Counted from the stretch's first letter, positions 8,601 through 16,520 are shown. The stretch: 64,000 nt of DNA from Agromyces sp. H66 (GCF_004959775.1 NZ_SJZG01000003.1:400170-464169), one strand, 5' to 3'. A program made the numbers and translations. The notes: generated from the letters alone by a model not told the origin.

Positions 8601-8792
8601 CAGGTCGACGGATGCCTCGGTCGGGTTGTAGATCTCGATCGCCTTGTTGAACGACGACCCCTCGACGACCTCGCTGATGAGGAGCTCGGTCGGCGTCGCC
8701 TCCTCGGCCGCCGCGGGACTCGCGGCGAGCCCGACGGCCAGGAGCGACGCGGTCGCGAGGGTGACGGTGACACGGCGGACGGAGAGATGCAT
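5598..8792 (-). CDS. Secreted ExeM/NucH-family extracellular nuclease with lamin-tail domains
   Basis: The protein has 1064 residues. The start ATG at 8792 is preceded by AGGGAG at six bases; an upstream in-frame start lacks this. A Sec signal peptide ends near AAA at residue 29. Two lamin-tail-like beta domains follow (about 30-160 and 205-340), then an OB-fold-like region (about 390-640). The endonuclease/exonuclease/phosphatase domain spans about 660-960: SFNVLNYF, GLIEIENNG, HLKSKG, GDLNSYD near 857 and SDHDP near 953 supply the expected metal and catalytic residues. A final 100-residue beta domain has no LPXTG or membrane anchor, so the enzyme is probably released. The likely role is degradation of extracellular DNA for nutrients. 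Start, family and catalytic set are all clear. Confidence 0.92.
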   Translation of the reverse strand: MHLSVRRVTVTLATASLLAVGLAASPAAAEEATPTELLISEVVEGSSFNKAIEIYNPTEASVDLAAGAYSVEMYFNGNTAAGTTVALTGTVAPGDVHVVAHGSASAGVLAVADQTSSASWYNGDDAIVLTRGDAVVDAIGQVGFDPGSQWGTGLVSTADNTLRRMASVCVGDTDQTDVFDPALEWEGYATDTFDGLGAHFCGEVGPQEPVINEFSSSTAGTDVEYVEVLVEPGTDLSDFRVLEIEGDGGSSLGVVDEVVSLDAADADGRSITWLAANTLENGTVSLLLVTGFAGALGDDLDADDDGVLDDVAGLTVVDSIAVHDGGASDFAYGDTVLTAEYDGLPFAPGGASRIPDGTDTDSTADWVRNDFDLAGIPGRTGSLVAGEAANTPGARNSLTVVVVPLPPADCAAPTVTIGSVQGPGDASPVVGASVQIEGVVTGDFQVGGFEGYYLQDAGDGDAATSDGIFVYAPTGLDVAEGDVVHIAGTVSEFFGMTEVTATANAICASGEALPTAAEFSLPAGPADYEPLEGMRVTLPQTLSILEFFEYGRYGLITVGTDRQHQPTAVYDAGSPEAIALAEENALNRITIDDGRSEENPDPAIHPNGAEFTLDNLFRGGDLVTNVTGVLDYRFDTWAVQPTQGADFDVANPRPEAPVVGGSTTVASFNVLNYFTTFGSRGASDAVEFERQQDKIVSAISQLDADIVGLIEIENNGDTAVSALVDALNAEMGAGTYNFISTGVLGTDVITTALIYKPAEVTPAGDHAVLDESVDPRWIDDHNRPALAQAFTDNQTGGDVAVVVNHLKSKGSACAGEPQDPNGQGNCNIVRTEAAAAMVDWLATGPTAAAPGRELIIGDLNSYDQEDPIQVLTEAGYTDLLLRDQGEYAYSYVFDGQLGYLDYGLAGTGLVDDVVEATTWAVNADEPSLIDYDMTFKKPAQDALYASDAYRSSDHDPVLIGLELDNTAPELEVTADPEAVFPPDAQWHTVEFDIDATDNSGRDVTVELVGIEATGHKADYRIVSDTEVELLARQGAVYVATFEATDAAGNTTTVEVTVRVLPQVG

Positions 8793-8825
8793 CAGGACTC
8801 CCTGGCTCAACGCGCGGGTGTCGGC

Positions 8826-8848
8826 CTGACCCCCGAGACGAGGGTCAG
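8826..8848. terminator. Small inverted repeat upstream of the nuclease gene
   Basis: CTGACCC (8826-8832) pairs with GGGTCAG (8842-8848) around a nine-base loop. It lies 34 bases upstream of the nuclease start on the minus strand, so it could be a 5' leader hairpin or an operator rather than a terminator. Confidence 0.3.
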
Positions 8849-8905
8849 ACTACGGGAGCGGATCCGGCCGGTGGAAGGCCCCCGAATGGGAAGAACAGGT
8901 GAACG

Positions 8906-8948
8906 GCTCACATGTGCAGGCGGGGCATCCGACTGTGCACATCTGAGC
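8906..8948 (-). terminator. Terminator hairpin after the acetyltransferase gene
   Basis: GCTCACATGTGCA (8906-8918) pairs with TGCACATCTGAGC (8936-8948) at 12 of 13 positions. It starts 14 bases after the acetyltransferase stop codon and would separate it from the nuclease gene. Confidence 0.5.
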
Positions 8949-8962
8949 ACGCGCCCGAGCGG

Positions 8963-9868
8963 TCAGAGATGGATGGCGCGGTTGACGTAGTTCGACGTGA
9001 CGACCATGCCGACCTTCTCGTAGAGGCCGAGTGCACCGGTGCGGGAATCCGTGCTGAGCTCCGAGACGGTCGCCCCGTGCGCCCGGCCCTGGACGAAGGC
9101 GTCCACCAGCAACGCCTGCGCGATGCCGCGGTTGCGCCGGTCGGCACGGGTCGCCAGGCGGTCGACGTAGGCCGTGTCGTCGGCGAGCACGACCACCGCG
9201 GCGCCGACGACGTCGCCGACGTCATCCGTGACGACGCGCAGGTTCCACGGCTCGAAGCCGGGGCGCTCGAGCACCGAGGCGGTGAAGTCCTCGAAGCTCT
9301 CGCGAGCGCGCCTCGACCACTCCAGGAAGGCGTCCTCGAGCACGTCGTGCATCGCGCGCAGGTCGGCCGGACCCGCCTCCCCGATCGCGTAGCCGGGCGG
9401 CAGCGCGCGCCGTGGAATCTCCGTTCCCTCGGGGAGTTCCAGCACCCAGCTGTTCCAGCGCACGTGGTAGCCGAGGCCGGCGAGCAGACGGTCGCCGGCC
9501 GACCCGACGAACACCGGCATGCCGACCACGTCGGATCCCCCGCGGCGCGCGGCCTGTCGGATCCAGTCGGCGATCCACGTGCCGATGCCGCGGCCGCGCC
9601 ACTCGGGATGCACAGCCGCGGCGGCCCGGTCGTGCCCGACCAGCTCGCCGTACGCCACGATCCGGTCGCCGTCGAGCACCGCGATCGAGCGTGCGGCCAG
9701 GTCGTGGCTGGGCCGGCTCCAGCCGGAGACGAGATCGGCCTCCTCGATGTTCACGCGGCCGGTGTCCTCGCGTTCCTGCGCGGCGATCAGCTCGAAGGCG
9801 GGCCGCGAGTCCTCGCGCGTCAGCGGGCGGGTGGTCAGGTCGGCGGGAAGCCGCGGCGAAGTCGTCAC
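8963..9868 (-). CDS. Tandem GNAT-family N-acetyltransferase
   Basis: The protein has 301 residues with two GNAT folds. The N-terminal acetyl-CoA loop is VHPEWRGRGIGTWIADW (about residues 90-107). The C-terminal one is VDRLATRADRRNRGIAQALL (about 236-255), followed by LYEKVGM, the usual last GNAT motif. Two-domain GNATs are common in Actinobacteria; mycothiol synthase is one, but no specific mycothiol-synthase feature stands out. The gene lies 48 bases downstream of potC on the same strand, so a polyamine substrate is possible but unproven. A perfect TATGAT box at 9875-9880 ends six bases before the GTG start, pointing to its own leaderless promoter. Confidence 0.85.
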   Translation of the reverse strand: MTTSPRLPADLTTRPLTREDSRPAFELIAAQEREDTGRVNIEEADLVSGWSRPSHDLAARSIAVLDGDRIVAYGELVGHDRAAAAVHPEWRGRGIGTWIADWIRQAARRGGSDVVGMPVFVGSAGDRLLAGLGYHVRWNSWVLELPEGTEIPRRALPPGYAIGEAGPADLRAMHDVLEDAFLEWSRRARESFEDFTASVLERPGFEPWNLRVVTDDVGDVVGAAVVVLADDTAYVDRLATRADRRNRGIAQALLVDAFVQGRAHGATVSELSTDSRTGALGLYEKVGMVVTSNYVNRAIHL

Positions 9869-9874
9869 GGCGTG

Positions 9875-9880
9875 ATCATA
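9875..9880 (-). promoter_or_regulatory. -10 box of a likely leaderless promoter for the GNAT gene
   Basis: TATGAT on the minus strand is separated from the GTG start (9868) by six bases, so transcription would begin at or next to the start codon. No clear -35 hexamer is visible, and there is no Shine-Dalgarno sequence. Confidence 0.5.
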
Positions 9881-9916
9881 GGGGCATCCCGTGCCGAGGC
9901 TCGGCGCCGGCGCCGG

Positions 9917-10717
9917 TCATCGGTGCTGCTGCTCCGAGCCTGAGAGCCGCTGCGCGATGTAGATCGGGATGATCGACACCAGCACGAGCACGACCGCGAT
10001 GACCGACACGATCGGCGCCTGGTTCGGCCGGAACATGTTGTTCAGGATGAAGATCGGCAGCGTCGTGACGCCCGAGCCGGCCGTGAACGTGGTCACGATG
10101 ATCTCGTCGAACGACAGCGCGAACGCGAGCAGTCCGCCGGCGAGCAGGGCCGACCGCAACTGCGGGAAGGTCACGAGCCGGAACGTCGTCCAGATGCCGG
10201 CGCCGAGGTCGGCGGATGCCTCCTCGAGGTTCGTGCCCTGGCGCCGCAGGCGGGCGATCACGTTGTTGAAGACCGTGACGATGCAGAACGTGGCGTGCGC
10301 GATGACCACCGTCCAGATCGACAGCGGCACGCCCATGATCGTGCGGAAGAAGTTGTTGAGCGCGATACCGGTGATGATGCCCGGCAGCGCGATCGGCAGG
10401 ATGACGAGCAGGCTGATGGCGTCGCGGCCGAAGAAGTCGAAGCGCTGCAGGGCGAGCGAGATGAGCGTGCCGAGCACGAGCGAGATGGCGGTCGCGATGA
10501 TCGCAACCTGCACGCTCGTGGTCACCGCCTCGATCGCGCCCGCACTCTGGAACGCGCGCACCCACCACTCGAAGGTGAAGCCGGGCGGCGGCCAGGTGAG
10601 CGACGTGGACGTCGAGAACGAGTTCACGAGCACGACGAGCAGCGGCACGTACACCGCCACGAGGATGACCGCGGTGACGACGCCGAGTGCCGTGCGGGAA
10701 AGACGTGAGAGGCGCAT
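9917..10717 (-). CDS. potC: Spermidine/putrescine-type ABC transporter permease PotC
   Basis: The protein has 266 residues with six predicted membrane helices. The cytoplasmic EAA loop is EEASADLGAGIWTTFRLVTFPQL (about residues 166-188), where the ATPase docks. The first helix and periplasmic SFSTSTSLTWPPPGFTFEWW segment are typical of PotC-like permeases. It is the last transport gene of the operon and lies nine bases after potB. It forms the membrane channel together with PotB. The family is clear; the exact polyamine or related cation is not. Confidence 0.9.
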   Translation of the reverse strand: MRLSRLSRTALGVVTAVILVAVYVPLLVVLVNSFSTSTSLTWPPPGFTFEWWVRAFQSAGAIEAVTTSVQVAIIATAISLVLGTLISLALQRFDFFGRDAISLLVILPIALPGIITGIALNNFFRTIMGVPLSIWTVVIAHATFCIVTVFNNVIARLRRQGTNLEEASADLGAGIWTTFRLVTFPQLRSALLAGGLLAFALSFDEIIVTTFTAGSGVTTLPIFILNNMFRPNQAPIVSVIAVVLVLVSIIPIYIAQRLSGSEQQHR

Positions 10718-10726
10718 CCGTGACCC

Positions 10727-11641
10727 TTAGAGGTTGTCGAGCGCACCGGTGCGGCGCACGAGGAAGAGGTACCCGAAGATGATCACGATCGGGATGAGCG
10801 CGATCGCCGATGCGAGCGGCAGGTTGTTGGCCGCGCCCACGTTCGTGTACACGAGGTTGCCGAGCATCTGGCTGGCGCCGCCGACGATGTTCACGGTGAT
10901 GTAGTCGCCGAGCGAGAGCGAGAAGCTGAAGATGGTGCCCGCGATGATGGCCGGGAGCACCAGCGGGAAGACCACATGGCGGATGGTCGGCCAGGTCCGC
11001 CCACCCAGGTCGGCGGATGCCTCGAGCAGCGAGTCGGGCACCCGCTCGAGCCCGGCGTAGATCGGGAGGATCACGTACGGCAGCCACAGGTACGACAGCG
11101 TGATGATGGTCGCCGGCAGGCCGTAGCCGGGCGTGTGACCGCCGAACGGCGACACCAGCCACTCGAGGATGCCGTCCTGGGAGAGCACCGAGCGCCACGC
11201 GTACGCCTTCACGAGGTAGCTCGCCCAGAGCGGCGTGAGCACCATGATGACGAGGATGCGCTGCATCCGCGGCGTCGCGACCTTCGCCATGTAGAACGCG
11301 ATCGGCAGCGCGAGCAGCACGTCGATGATGGTCACCGCGAGCGCCACCCCGATGGTGCGCAGCGTCACCGTCTGGTAGAGCGAGCCGGTGAGCACCTTGA
11401 TGATGTTGTCGAGGGTCCACTCGGTGCGCACCTGGCCGGTGAAGCTGTCGACCGACCAGAACGCGGTGATGAGCAGCAGCACCAGCGCGACGATGTAGAC
11501 GACGACGAGCCAGAACAGCGGTGCGGTGAGCAGCAGCGCCAGGCGCGCCCTCGGGTGGGTCGCGAGGAAGGCGGAGCCCTTCCGCCCGAAGTCGGCGCGG
11601 CGAGCGGGCAGTGGATGCCTCGTCGGGGCGTTCGTCGTCAT
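10727..11641 (-). CDS. potB: Spermidine/putrescine-type ABC transporter permease PotB
   Basis: The protein has 304 residues. The ATG at 11641 was chosen because everything upstream in the frame is an Arg-rich shadow without a ribosome binding site. It has six predicted helices and the EAA loop LLEASADLGGRTWPTIRHVVFPL (about residues 211-233). The N-terminus carries a hydrophilic extension of about 25 residues before the first helix. It pairs with PotC and is encoded 80 bases after potD. Confidence 0.9.
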   Translation of the reverse strand: MTTNAPTRHPLPARRADFGRKGSAFLATHPRARLALLLTAPLFWLVVVYIVALVLLLITAFWSVDSFTGQVRTEWTLDNIIKVLTGSLYQTVTLRTIGVALAVTIIDVLLALPIAFYMAKVATPRMQRILVIMVLTPLWASYLVKAYAWRSVLSQDGILEWLVSPFGGHTPGYGLPATIITLSYLWLPYVILPIYAGLERVPDSLLEASADLGGRTWPTIRHVVFPLVLPAIIAGTIFSFSLSLGDYITVNIVGGASQMLGNLVYTNVGAANNLPLASAIALIPIVIIFGYLFLVRRTGALDNL

Positions 11642-11721
11642 GCGTGTCCTGTCGTGTCGGATGCTGCGGGCCGGGGAGCCGGCGGGGTGGCCGTCTCCCC
11701 GACCCGCGCGGGCGGGGAGGT

Positions 11722-12900
11722 TCAGCCCTTGATCTCCTGCCAGGCCTCGGTCCAGGCCGCGTAGTCGACGCACTCCACATCGGTGCGACCGTCGACGCAC
11801 TCGGCGATCGGGGTCGTCCAGTACCAGATCTGCGACGCGTAGTCGGCGTCACCGGCGTGGTAGGCCTCGCAGTCCTCGCGGAACTCGCACGCGGCGTCGT
11901 TCGACGGCGCCTCGCCGAAGTACGAGGTCGCGGCGGCGTTCGCCTCGGGGCTCGCGATGTGGTTCAGCCACGCGTACGCGCAGTTCGGGTTGGCGGCGTC
12001 GGACGAGATCATCCAGGTGTCCGACCAACCGGTCGCGCCTTCCTCGGGCAGCACGACCGCGGTCGACGCGCCCTCCGACTCGAGCACGTTCTGGATGACC
12101 TGCCAGGTGGTGCCGACGACCGAGTCGCCGGTCTGGAAGGCCTGGATCTCCTTGAGGTAGTCCGACCAGTACTCGCCGACGTGCTGGCGCTGCTCCTTCA
12201 GCAGGTCGACCGCGGCCTGGAACTGCTCCTCGTCGAGTGCGTACGGGTTCTCGATGCCGAGCTCGGGCTGGTGGGCCATGAGGTAGACCGCGGCATCCGC
12301 GATGTAGATCGGGGAGTCGTACGCGGTGACCTTGCCGCTGAACTCGCTCGCCCGGTCGAATACGACGTCCCACGAGGTGGGCGCCTCGGTGACGACCTCG
12401 GTGTTGTACATGAGCAGGTTCGCGCCGTAGCCGTGCGGCACGCCGTACGACTCGCCGTCGACGGAGTTCCACTCCTTGTCCTTGAGGAAGTCGTAGATGC
12501 CGTCGTAGTTCGGGATGAGGTCGGTGTTGACCGGCGCCACGTCGCCGGCGGCGATGAGCCGCAGCGTCGCGTCGCCCGAGGCGGCCACGACGTCGTAGTC
12601 GCCGGACTTCATGAGGTTGACGGCCTCGTCGGAGGTGCCGTAGGTCTTCGACTCGACCTCGCAGCCGGTCTCCTCCTCGAAGGAGCTGACCCAGTCGACG
12701 GCGGGGTCGTTCGACCCGTCCTCGACGTAGCCGGGCCACGCGAGGATCGAGACCTGGCCCTCCATCTCGCCGAGCTCCTCGGCGGCCTCGCCGCCGCCGG
12801 TGCCTCCGGACTGGGTGCCGCAGGCGGTGAGCACCGCGATCGAGGCGATCGCGAGTCCCACCGTCGCGCCGCGGCGCGCGGTGAGCGGATTCCGCTTCAT
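11722..12900 (-). CDS. potD: Polyamine-type ABC transporter substrate-binding lipoprotein (PotD-like)
   Basis: The protein has 392 residues. The start ATG (12900) is preceded by AGGAGAG. A signal peptide ends in the lipobox LTAC, so Cys 26 is the likely lipidated residue and the protein is membrane-tethered outside the cell. The mature part opens with VSILAWPGYVEDG, then has GYDVV-type lobes and a C-terminal WTEAWQEIK helix, as in family 1 polyamine-binding proteins. Seven further cysteines are present in the mature protein (for example NPNCAYAW, CEFREDC, ECVDGRTDVEC), more than usual, so structural disulfides are likely. Ligand residues cannot be assigned by eye. Confidence 0.88.
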   Translation of the reverse strand: MKRNPLTARRGATVGLAIASIAVLTACGTQSGGTGGGEAAEELGEMEGQVSILAWPGYVEDGSNDPAVDWVSSFEEETGCEVESKTYGTSDEAVNLMKSGDYDVVAASGDATLRLIAAGDVAPVNTDLIPNYDGIYDFLKDKEWNSVDGESYGVPHGYGANLLMYNTEVVTEAPTSWDVVFDRASEFSGKVTAYDSPIYIADAAVYLMAHQPELGIENPYALDEEQFQAAVDLLKEQRQHVGEYWSDYLKEIQAFQTGDSVVGTTWQVIQNVLESEGASTAVVLPEEGATGWSDTWMISSDAANPNCAYAWLNHIASPEANAAATSYFGEAPSNDAACEFREDCEAYHAGDADYASQIWYWTTPIAECVDGRTDVECVDYAAWTEAWQEIKG

Positions 12901-12958
12901 GGTTCTCTCCTGTTTCTCTGTGTGTGGTGCATGGTGGTGGTGCAGGTCGTTGTTCGCG

Positions 12959-12991
12959 GGTCGAGGAGCGGCGGAGCCGCGTCTCGAGACC
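12959..12991. repeat. REP-like imperfect hairpin between potA and potD
   Basis: GGTCGAGGAGCG and CGTCTCGAGACC form an imperfect stem around a GC-rich centre. I know similar GGTCTCGAGAC...CTCCTCGACC elements from other Microbacteriaceae intergenic spaces. Here it lies in the 94-base gap inside the operon. It may set relative potA and potD mRNA levels. Confidence 0.4.
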
Positions 12992-12994
12992 AGG

Positions 12995-14056
12995 TCACGT
13001 GGATGCCGCGGCCGCGGCATCCGTCACCGATACGGGCGTGGCGAGCGCGATCACGTCGGCGTCGTGCCAGGTGACCACCACGCGATCGCCGCGTTCGTCG
13101 TCGTGCACGCGGTGACGGTCGTTCTGCTCGAGCACGCTGACTCGCGTTCCCGCGTCGAGGTCGACGACGATGCGGATGCCGCTGCCGAGGTAGATCGTCT
13201 CGACCACGGTGCCCGGCGCATTGTGCACGTCGTCGCCGGTCTCGCCGCTGCCGACCGTCATCTTCTCGGGACGCACGGAGTGCAGGCCCGCTCGACCGAG
13301 GAGCTGCTGCGACACCGAGTCGTCGAACAGGTTCGACGTGCCGACGAAGTCGGCGACGAACCGTGAGGCCGGGCGCTCGTAGAGTTCGGCCGGCGTGCCG
13401 AGCTGCTCGATGCGCCCGTTGTTGAACACGGCGATGCGGTCGGAGAGGGTGAGCGCCTCCTCCTGGTCGTGCGTGACGAAGATGAACGTGATGCCGAGGT
13501 CGCGCTGGATCTCCTTGAGCTCGACCTGCATCTGCTCGCGGAGCTTCAGGTCGAGGGCGCCGAGCGGCTCGTCGAGGAGCAGCACCTTGGGCTGCACGAC
13601 CGTTGCTCGGGCGAGGGCGACGCGCTGGCGCTGACCGCCCGAGAGCTGCGAGGGCTTGCGGTCGCCCATCTGCTCGAGTCGCACCGAGGCGAGCGCCCGG
13701 CGCGCACGCTCGTTGCGCTCCTTGCGGCCGATGCCGCGCACGCGCAGGCCGTAGGCGACGTTCTCGAGCACGCTCATGTGCGGGAACAGCGCGTAGTCCT
13801 GGAACACGGTGTTGACGTCGCGGTCGAAGGGCGCGCGCTTCGTGACATCCTCCCCGAAGAGTTCGATGGTGCCCGAGGTCGGCTGTTCGAAGCCCGCGAT
13901 GAGCCGCAGCACCGTGGTCTTGCCAGATCCCGACGGACCGAGCATCGAGAAGAACTCGCCGGCGGCGATCTCGAGGTCGACATGGTCGACGGCGGTGACG
14001 GCGCCGAACTCCTTGGTGAGCCCGGTGAGCCGGATGGCCGGCTGCTGGTCGGTCAT
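12995..14056 (-). CDS. potA: Polyamine-type ABC transporter ATP-binding protein PotA
   Basis: The protein has 353 residues. Walker A is GPSGSGKTT (40-48), the signature LSGGQRQR (138-145), and Walker B VLLLDEP (158-164), with the switch His in FVTHDQEEA. A C-terminal TOBE-like beta domain follows (about 240-353). The ATG at 14056 has AAGGGGA upstream. It is the first gene of the potADBC operon, transcribed away from the GntR regulator. It energises uptake through PotB and PotC. The extended upstream frame crosses the promoter and was rejected. Confidence 0.93.
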   Translation of the reverse strand: MTDQQPAIRLTGLTKEFGAVTAVDHVDLEIAAGEFFSMLGPSGSGKTTVLRLIAGFEQPTSGTIELFGEDVTKRAPFDRDVNTVFQDYALFPHMSVLENVAYGLRVRGIGRKERNERARRALASVRLEQMGDRKPSQLSGGQRQRVALARATVVQPKVLLLDEPLGALDLKLREQMQVELKEIQRDLGITFIFVTHDQEEALTLSDRIAVFNNGRIEQLGTPAELYERPASRFVADFVGTSNLFDDSVSQQLLGRAGLHSVRPEKMTVGSGETGDDVHNAPGTVVETIYLGSGIRIVVDLDAGTRVSVLEQNDRHRVHDDERGDRVVVTWHDADVIALATPVSVTDAAAAAST

Positions 14057-14116
14057 GGCGTCCCCTTCGATGCATTCGCGATGTTCGCGCACGCCGGTCA
14101 ACTGGCGATACTCAAA

Positions 14117-14134
14117 ATCATATGGATCCAGATG
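14117..14134. promoter_or_regulatory. Operator and -10 box between potA and the GntR gene
   Basis: CATATGGATCCAGATG (14119-14134) is palindromic except for one base pair, with a perfect TGGATCCA core. On the minus strand it overlaps TATGAT (14117-14122), a good -10 box for potA. A GntR protein bound here would block potA transcription. The adjacent gene encodes a FadR-like GntR regulator. Confidence 0.55.
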
Positions 14135-14199
14135 TCTAAATCCAGTCACGCGTGTTACGGTCTTGTCACGGATTTCGAGCACGGATGCCGGGAGGTCGG

Positions 14200-15003
14200 A
14201 TGCCGCAGGCCACCGGCCGCGCCGATGCCACGCGCGCGGTCGTCTTCTCGCCGCTCGACGGAGCGGGCCGCGCCGAGCTCGTCGAGCAGCGCCTGACCGA
14301 CGCGATCGTCTCGGGCGTGCTGCGCGACGGCGAGCGCCTTCCGAGCGAGTCCGAGCTCGCCCGGAGCCTCGGCGTCGCGGTCGTCACCGCCCGCGAGGCG
14401 CTGGTGGCGCTGCGCGACAAGGGCCTCGTGCACACCAAGCGCGGCCGCGACGGCGGCAGCTTCGTGACCCACGACCGCGACGCGACCACGCGCATGGTCG
14501 ACGAGCGCGTGCGCTCGCTCAGCCGCATCGAATTGCGCGACCTCTCGTTGCACTACGCCGCGATCGCGGGCATGGCGGCCGAGATCGCCGCCGACCGGGC
14601 GAGCGAGGACGACCTCGCGAGCCTCATCGAGATCGACGCCCGCGCCGACCTCGCGACACCCGGCGGGGCGCGCCGCGCGATGGGTCGGTTCCAGCTCGAG
14701 ATCGCCGCCGTGAGCCAGTCGCCTCGACTGGTGCACGAGGAGCTGCGGCTGCAGGCCGAGGCCGGGCCCTTGCTCTGGCTGTGCCTGCGGGAGCAGGATT
14801 CACGTGACCGCAGTCGCGCGGCGAGGCTCGAGGTCATCGAGGCCGTTCGCGACGTGCAGCCCGAACGCGCACGTCGCGCGACGACCGACCACATCGCCTC
14901 GGCCGTGGAGTGGCTCATCGACGAGAAGGTGCGCCTCGAACAGGCCGCGGCCGCCCCGGCGGCCACCGCGACCGCCCGACATCCGGAAGGAGCGAGGCCA
15001 TGA
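14200..15003 (+). CDS. FadR-type GntR family transcriptional regulator of the pot operon
   Basis: The protein has 267 residues from an ATG with GGGAGG seven bases upstream. Residues 25-95 form the GntR winged helix (LPSESELARSLGVAVVTAREALVALRDKGLVHTKRGRDGGSFV). The C-terminal part is helical and FCD-like. However, at the usual FHxxLAxAS metal-ligand motif it reads RFQLEIAAVSQSPRL, with Gln in place of His, so the metal site looks degenerate. It is divergent from potA and overlaps the Cache-like gene by ATGA. It probably represses the pot operon in response to a ligand; the coupled partner may supply sensing. Confidence 0.85.
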   Translation: MPQATGRADATRAVVFSPLDGAGRAELVEQRLTDAIVSGVLRDGERLPSESELARSLGVAVVTAREALVALRDKGLVHTKRGRDGGSFVTHDRDATTRMVDERVRSLSRIELRDLSLHYAAIAGMAAEIAADRASEDDLASLIEIDARADLATPGGARRAMGRFQLEIAAVSQSPRLVHEELRLQAEAGPLLWLCLREQDSRDRSRAARLEVIEAVRDVQPERARRATTDHIASAVEWLIDEKVRLEQAAAAPAATATARHPEGARP

Positions 15004-15803
15004 GCGTCGACGTCGACGTCACCGCCGAGCACATCACCCGGCGCATCGCCTCAACGATCGACCCCGTCTTCGCCATGATCGAGGGCTGGCGCGACGTGCT
15101 CGAGCGCGAGCTCGCGGGACCCTACGCCGGCGCGCTCACGGGCGACGGCGAGCCGACCGCCGAGAGGCTCGATCCCGTCGTCGCGGCGCTCGTGAGCGGC
15201 GAACTCGATCGCGAGGGCAGTCTCATCACCGGCGCCGGCTTCGTCGCGGCGCCGGGCTTCCTCGCCGACGCGCCATGGCACCTCGCCTGGTGGCTCAGCG
15301 GCTCGAACACGTTCGGCCCCGGCTCCGGACTTCGCCGGCTCTCGACCGTCGACGACCCCGACTCCGAGCAATTCCGCGACTACACGACGCTCGAGTGGTG
15401 GCGGGTGCCCGCACGCACGGGCACCCGGCACCTCACGGGGCCTTACGTCGACTACCTGTGCACCGACGACTACACCGTGACGATCACGACGCCCGTGCGC
15501 GTCGCCGGCGAGATGGTCGGCCTCGTGGGCACCGACCTCTACGTCGCACGCCTCGAGCAGGTGCTGCTCCCGGTGATCCGCGAGTCGGGGCATCCCTGCA
15601 CCCTCGTGAACGCGTCGGGCCGCATCGTGGCGTCGACCGACGCCCGGCGACCGACCGGGGCGCTGCTGCGCCTCGAGGGCCTGTCCGAGGCCCTCGCGCC
15701 GCTGCGCGATGCCGTCACGGTGACGGATGCCGCGTCGCTGCCGGGTGGCGAGGCCGTCGTGCCGTGCGGCGACACGTCGCTGGCGCTCGTGCTGGAGGCC
15801 TGA
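15000..15803 (+). CDS. Soluble Cache-domain-like protein coupled to the GntR regulator
   Basis: The protein has 267 residues and no signal peptide or membrane helix. The centre (about residues 80-200) reads like a Cache/PDC ligand-binding fold: LEWWRVPARTG, then PYVDYLCTDDYTVTITTPV, then EMVGLVGTDLYV. Cache domains usually lie outside the cell in chemoreceptors and kinases and bind small amines, amino acids or carboxylates. Here the protein appears cytosolic. Its start overlaps the GntR stop codon (ATGA), so the two are translated together. The coupling suggests it binds the transported ligand and works with the regulator. Fold assignment is moderate, function inferred. Confidence 0.65.
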   Translation: MSVDVDVTAEHITRRIASTIDPVFAMIEGWRDVLERELAGPYAGALTGDGEPTAERLDPVVAALVSGELDREGSLITGAGFVAAPGFLADAPWHLAWWLSGSNTFGPGSGLRRLSTVDDPDSEQFRDYTTLEWWRVPARTGTRHLTGPYVDYLCTDDYTVTITTPVRVAGEMVGLVGTDLYVARLEQVLLPVIRESGHPCTLVNASGRIVASTDARRPTGALLRLEGLSEALAPLRDAVTVTDAASLPGGEAVVPCGDTSLALVLEA

Positions 15804-15851
15804 GCGGCACGTTCCGCCCGCTCGAGGCGCCCGCAAGCGTCGGCGCCGACC

Positions 15852-16505
15852 TCAGTCGACGTGCTCGGCGAGCGGCCGGAGCACCTCGGGGTCGGCGCCC
15901 GCAGCGAGGAGCCGCGACACGAGGCCCCGGCGCGCCAGCCGGTACGGCTCGTTCGACCCCGTCATGACGGAGCGGGTGTTCGCCGTGTCGAGCAGGGCGA
16001 TGAACTCGAACGCGAGCTGTTCGCCGTCGGTGTCTGGGGCGAGCTCGCCCTGCGCGACCGCGTAGCCGAGCGAGACGCGCACGTAGTCGCCCCAGCTGTC
16101 GTACGCCTGCGCGATCGCGTCGCGCACCGGCCCCGGCTTGGAGTCGAAATCGGCCACGGCGGCGGCGAAGAAGCATCCGCCGGGGAAGATCCGATCGCGG
16201 GAATAGGCGATCCACCCGTCGAGCAGGGCCACGATGCGATGGATGCCCCGGGGCGCCGCCTGTCGGGCGGGCTCGAGCACCGTCTCGCGGAACCGCTGCG
16301 CGGCCGCCTCGACGGTGGCGAGTTGCAGGCGTTCCTTCGTGCCGAAGAGCGTCGCCACGTTGCTCTTGCTCACCTGCGCGGCGGTCGCGAGCCGTCCGAT
16401 CGACAGCCCGTCGAGGCCTTCGAGCGACGCGATGTCGACGGCGTTCGCGAGCACGAGGCGGCGCGAGGCATCCCCTCGAACCCTGCGGCCATCGATTTCC
16501 GGCAT
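15852..16505 (-). CDS. TetR/AcrR-family transcriptional regulator
   Basis: The protein has 217 residues. The N-terminal helix-turn-helix lies at about 14-58 (RRLVLANAVDIASLEGLDGLSIGRLATAAQVSKSNVATLFGTKERL), the TetR signature. The C-terminal helical domain contains FPGGCFFAAAVADFDSKPGPVRD, a motif common in TetR_C-type regulators that use a Cys or respond to hydrophobic compounds. It is divergent from an alpha/beta hydrolase gene across a perfect operator and very likely represses both. Confidence 0.9.
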   Translation of the reverse strand: MPEIDGRRVRGDASRRLVLANAVDIASLEGLDGLSIGRLATAAQVSKSNVATLFGTKERLQLATVEAAAQRFRETVLEPARQAAPRGIHRIVALLDGWIAYSRDRIFPGGCFFAAAVADFDSKPGPVRDAIAQAYDSWGDYVRVSLGYAVAQGELAPDTDGEQLAFEFIALLDTANTRSVMTGSNEPYRLARRGLVSRLLAAGADPEVLRPLAEHVD

Positions 16506-16520
16506 GCCCTTCAGTTTACG

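Noticed and set aside
5748..8990. 1080-codon open frame on the plus strand
   Set aside because: It is antisense to the secreted nuclease in a high-GC region; its product is Arg/Val/Asp-rich low complexity with no domain.
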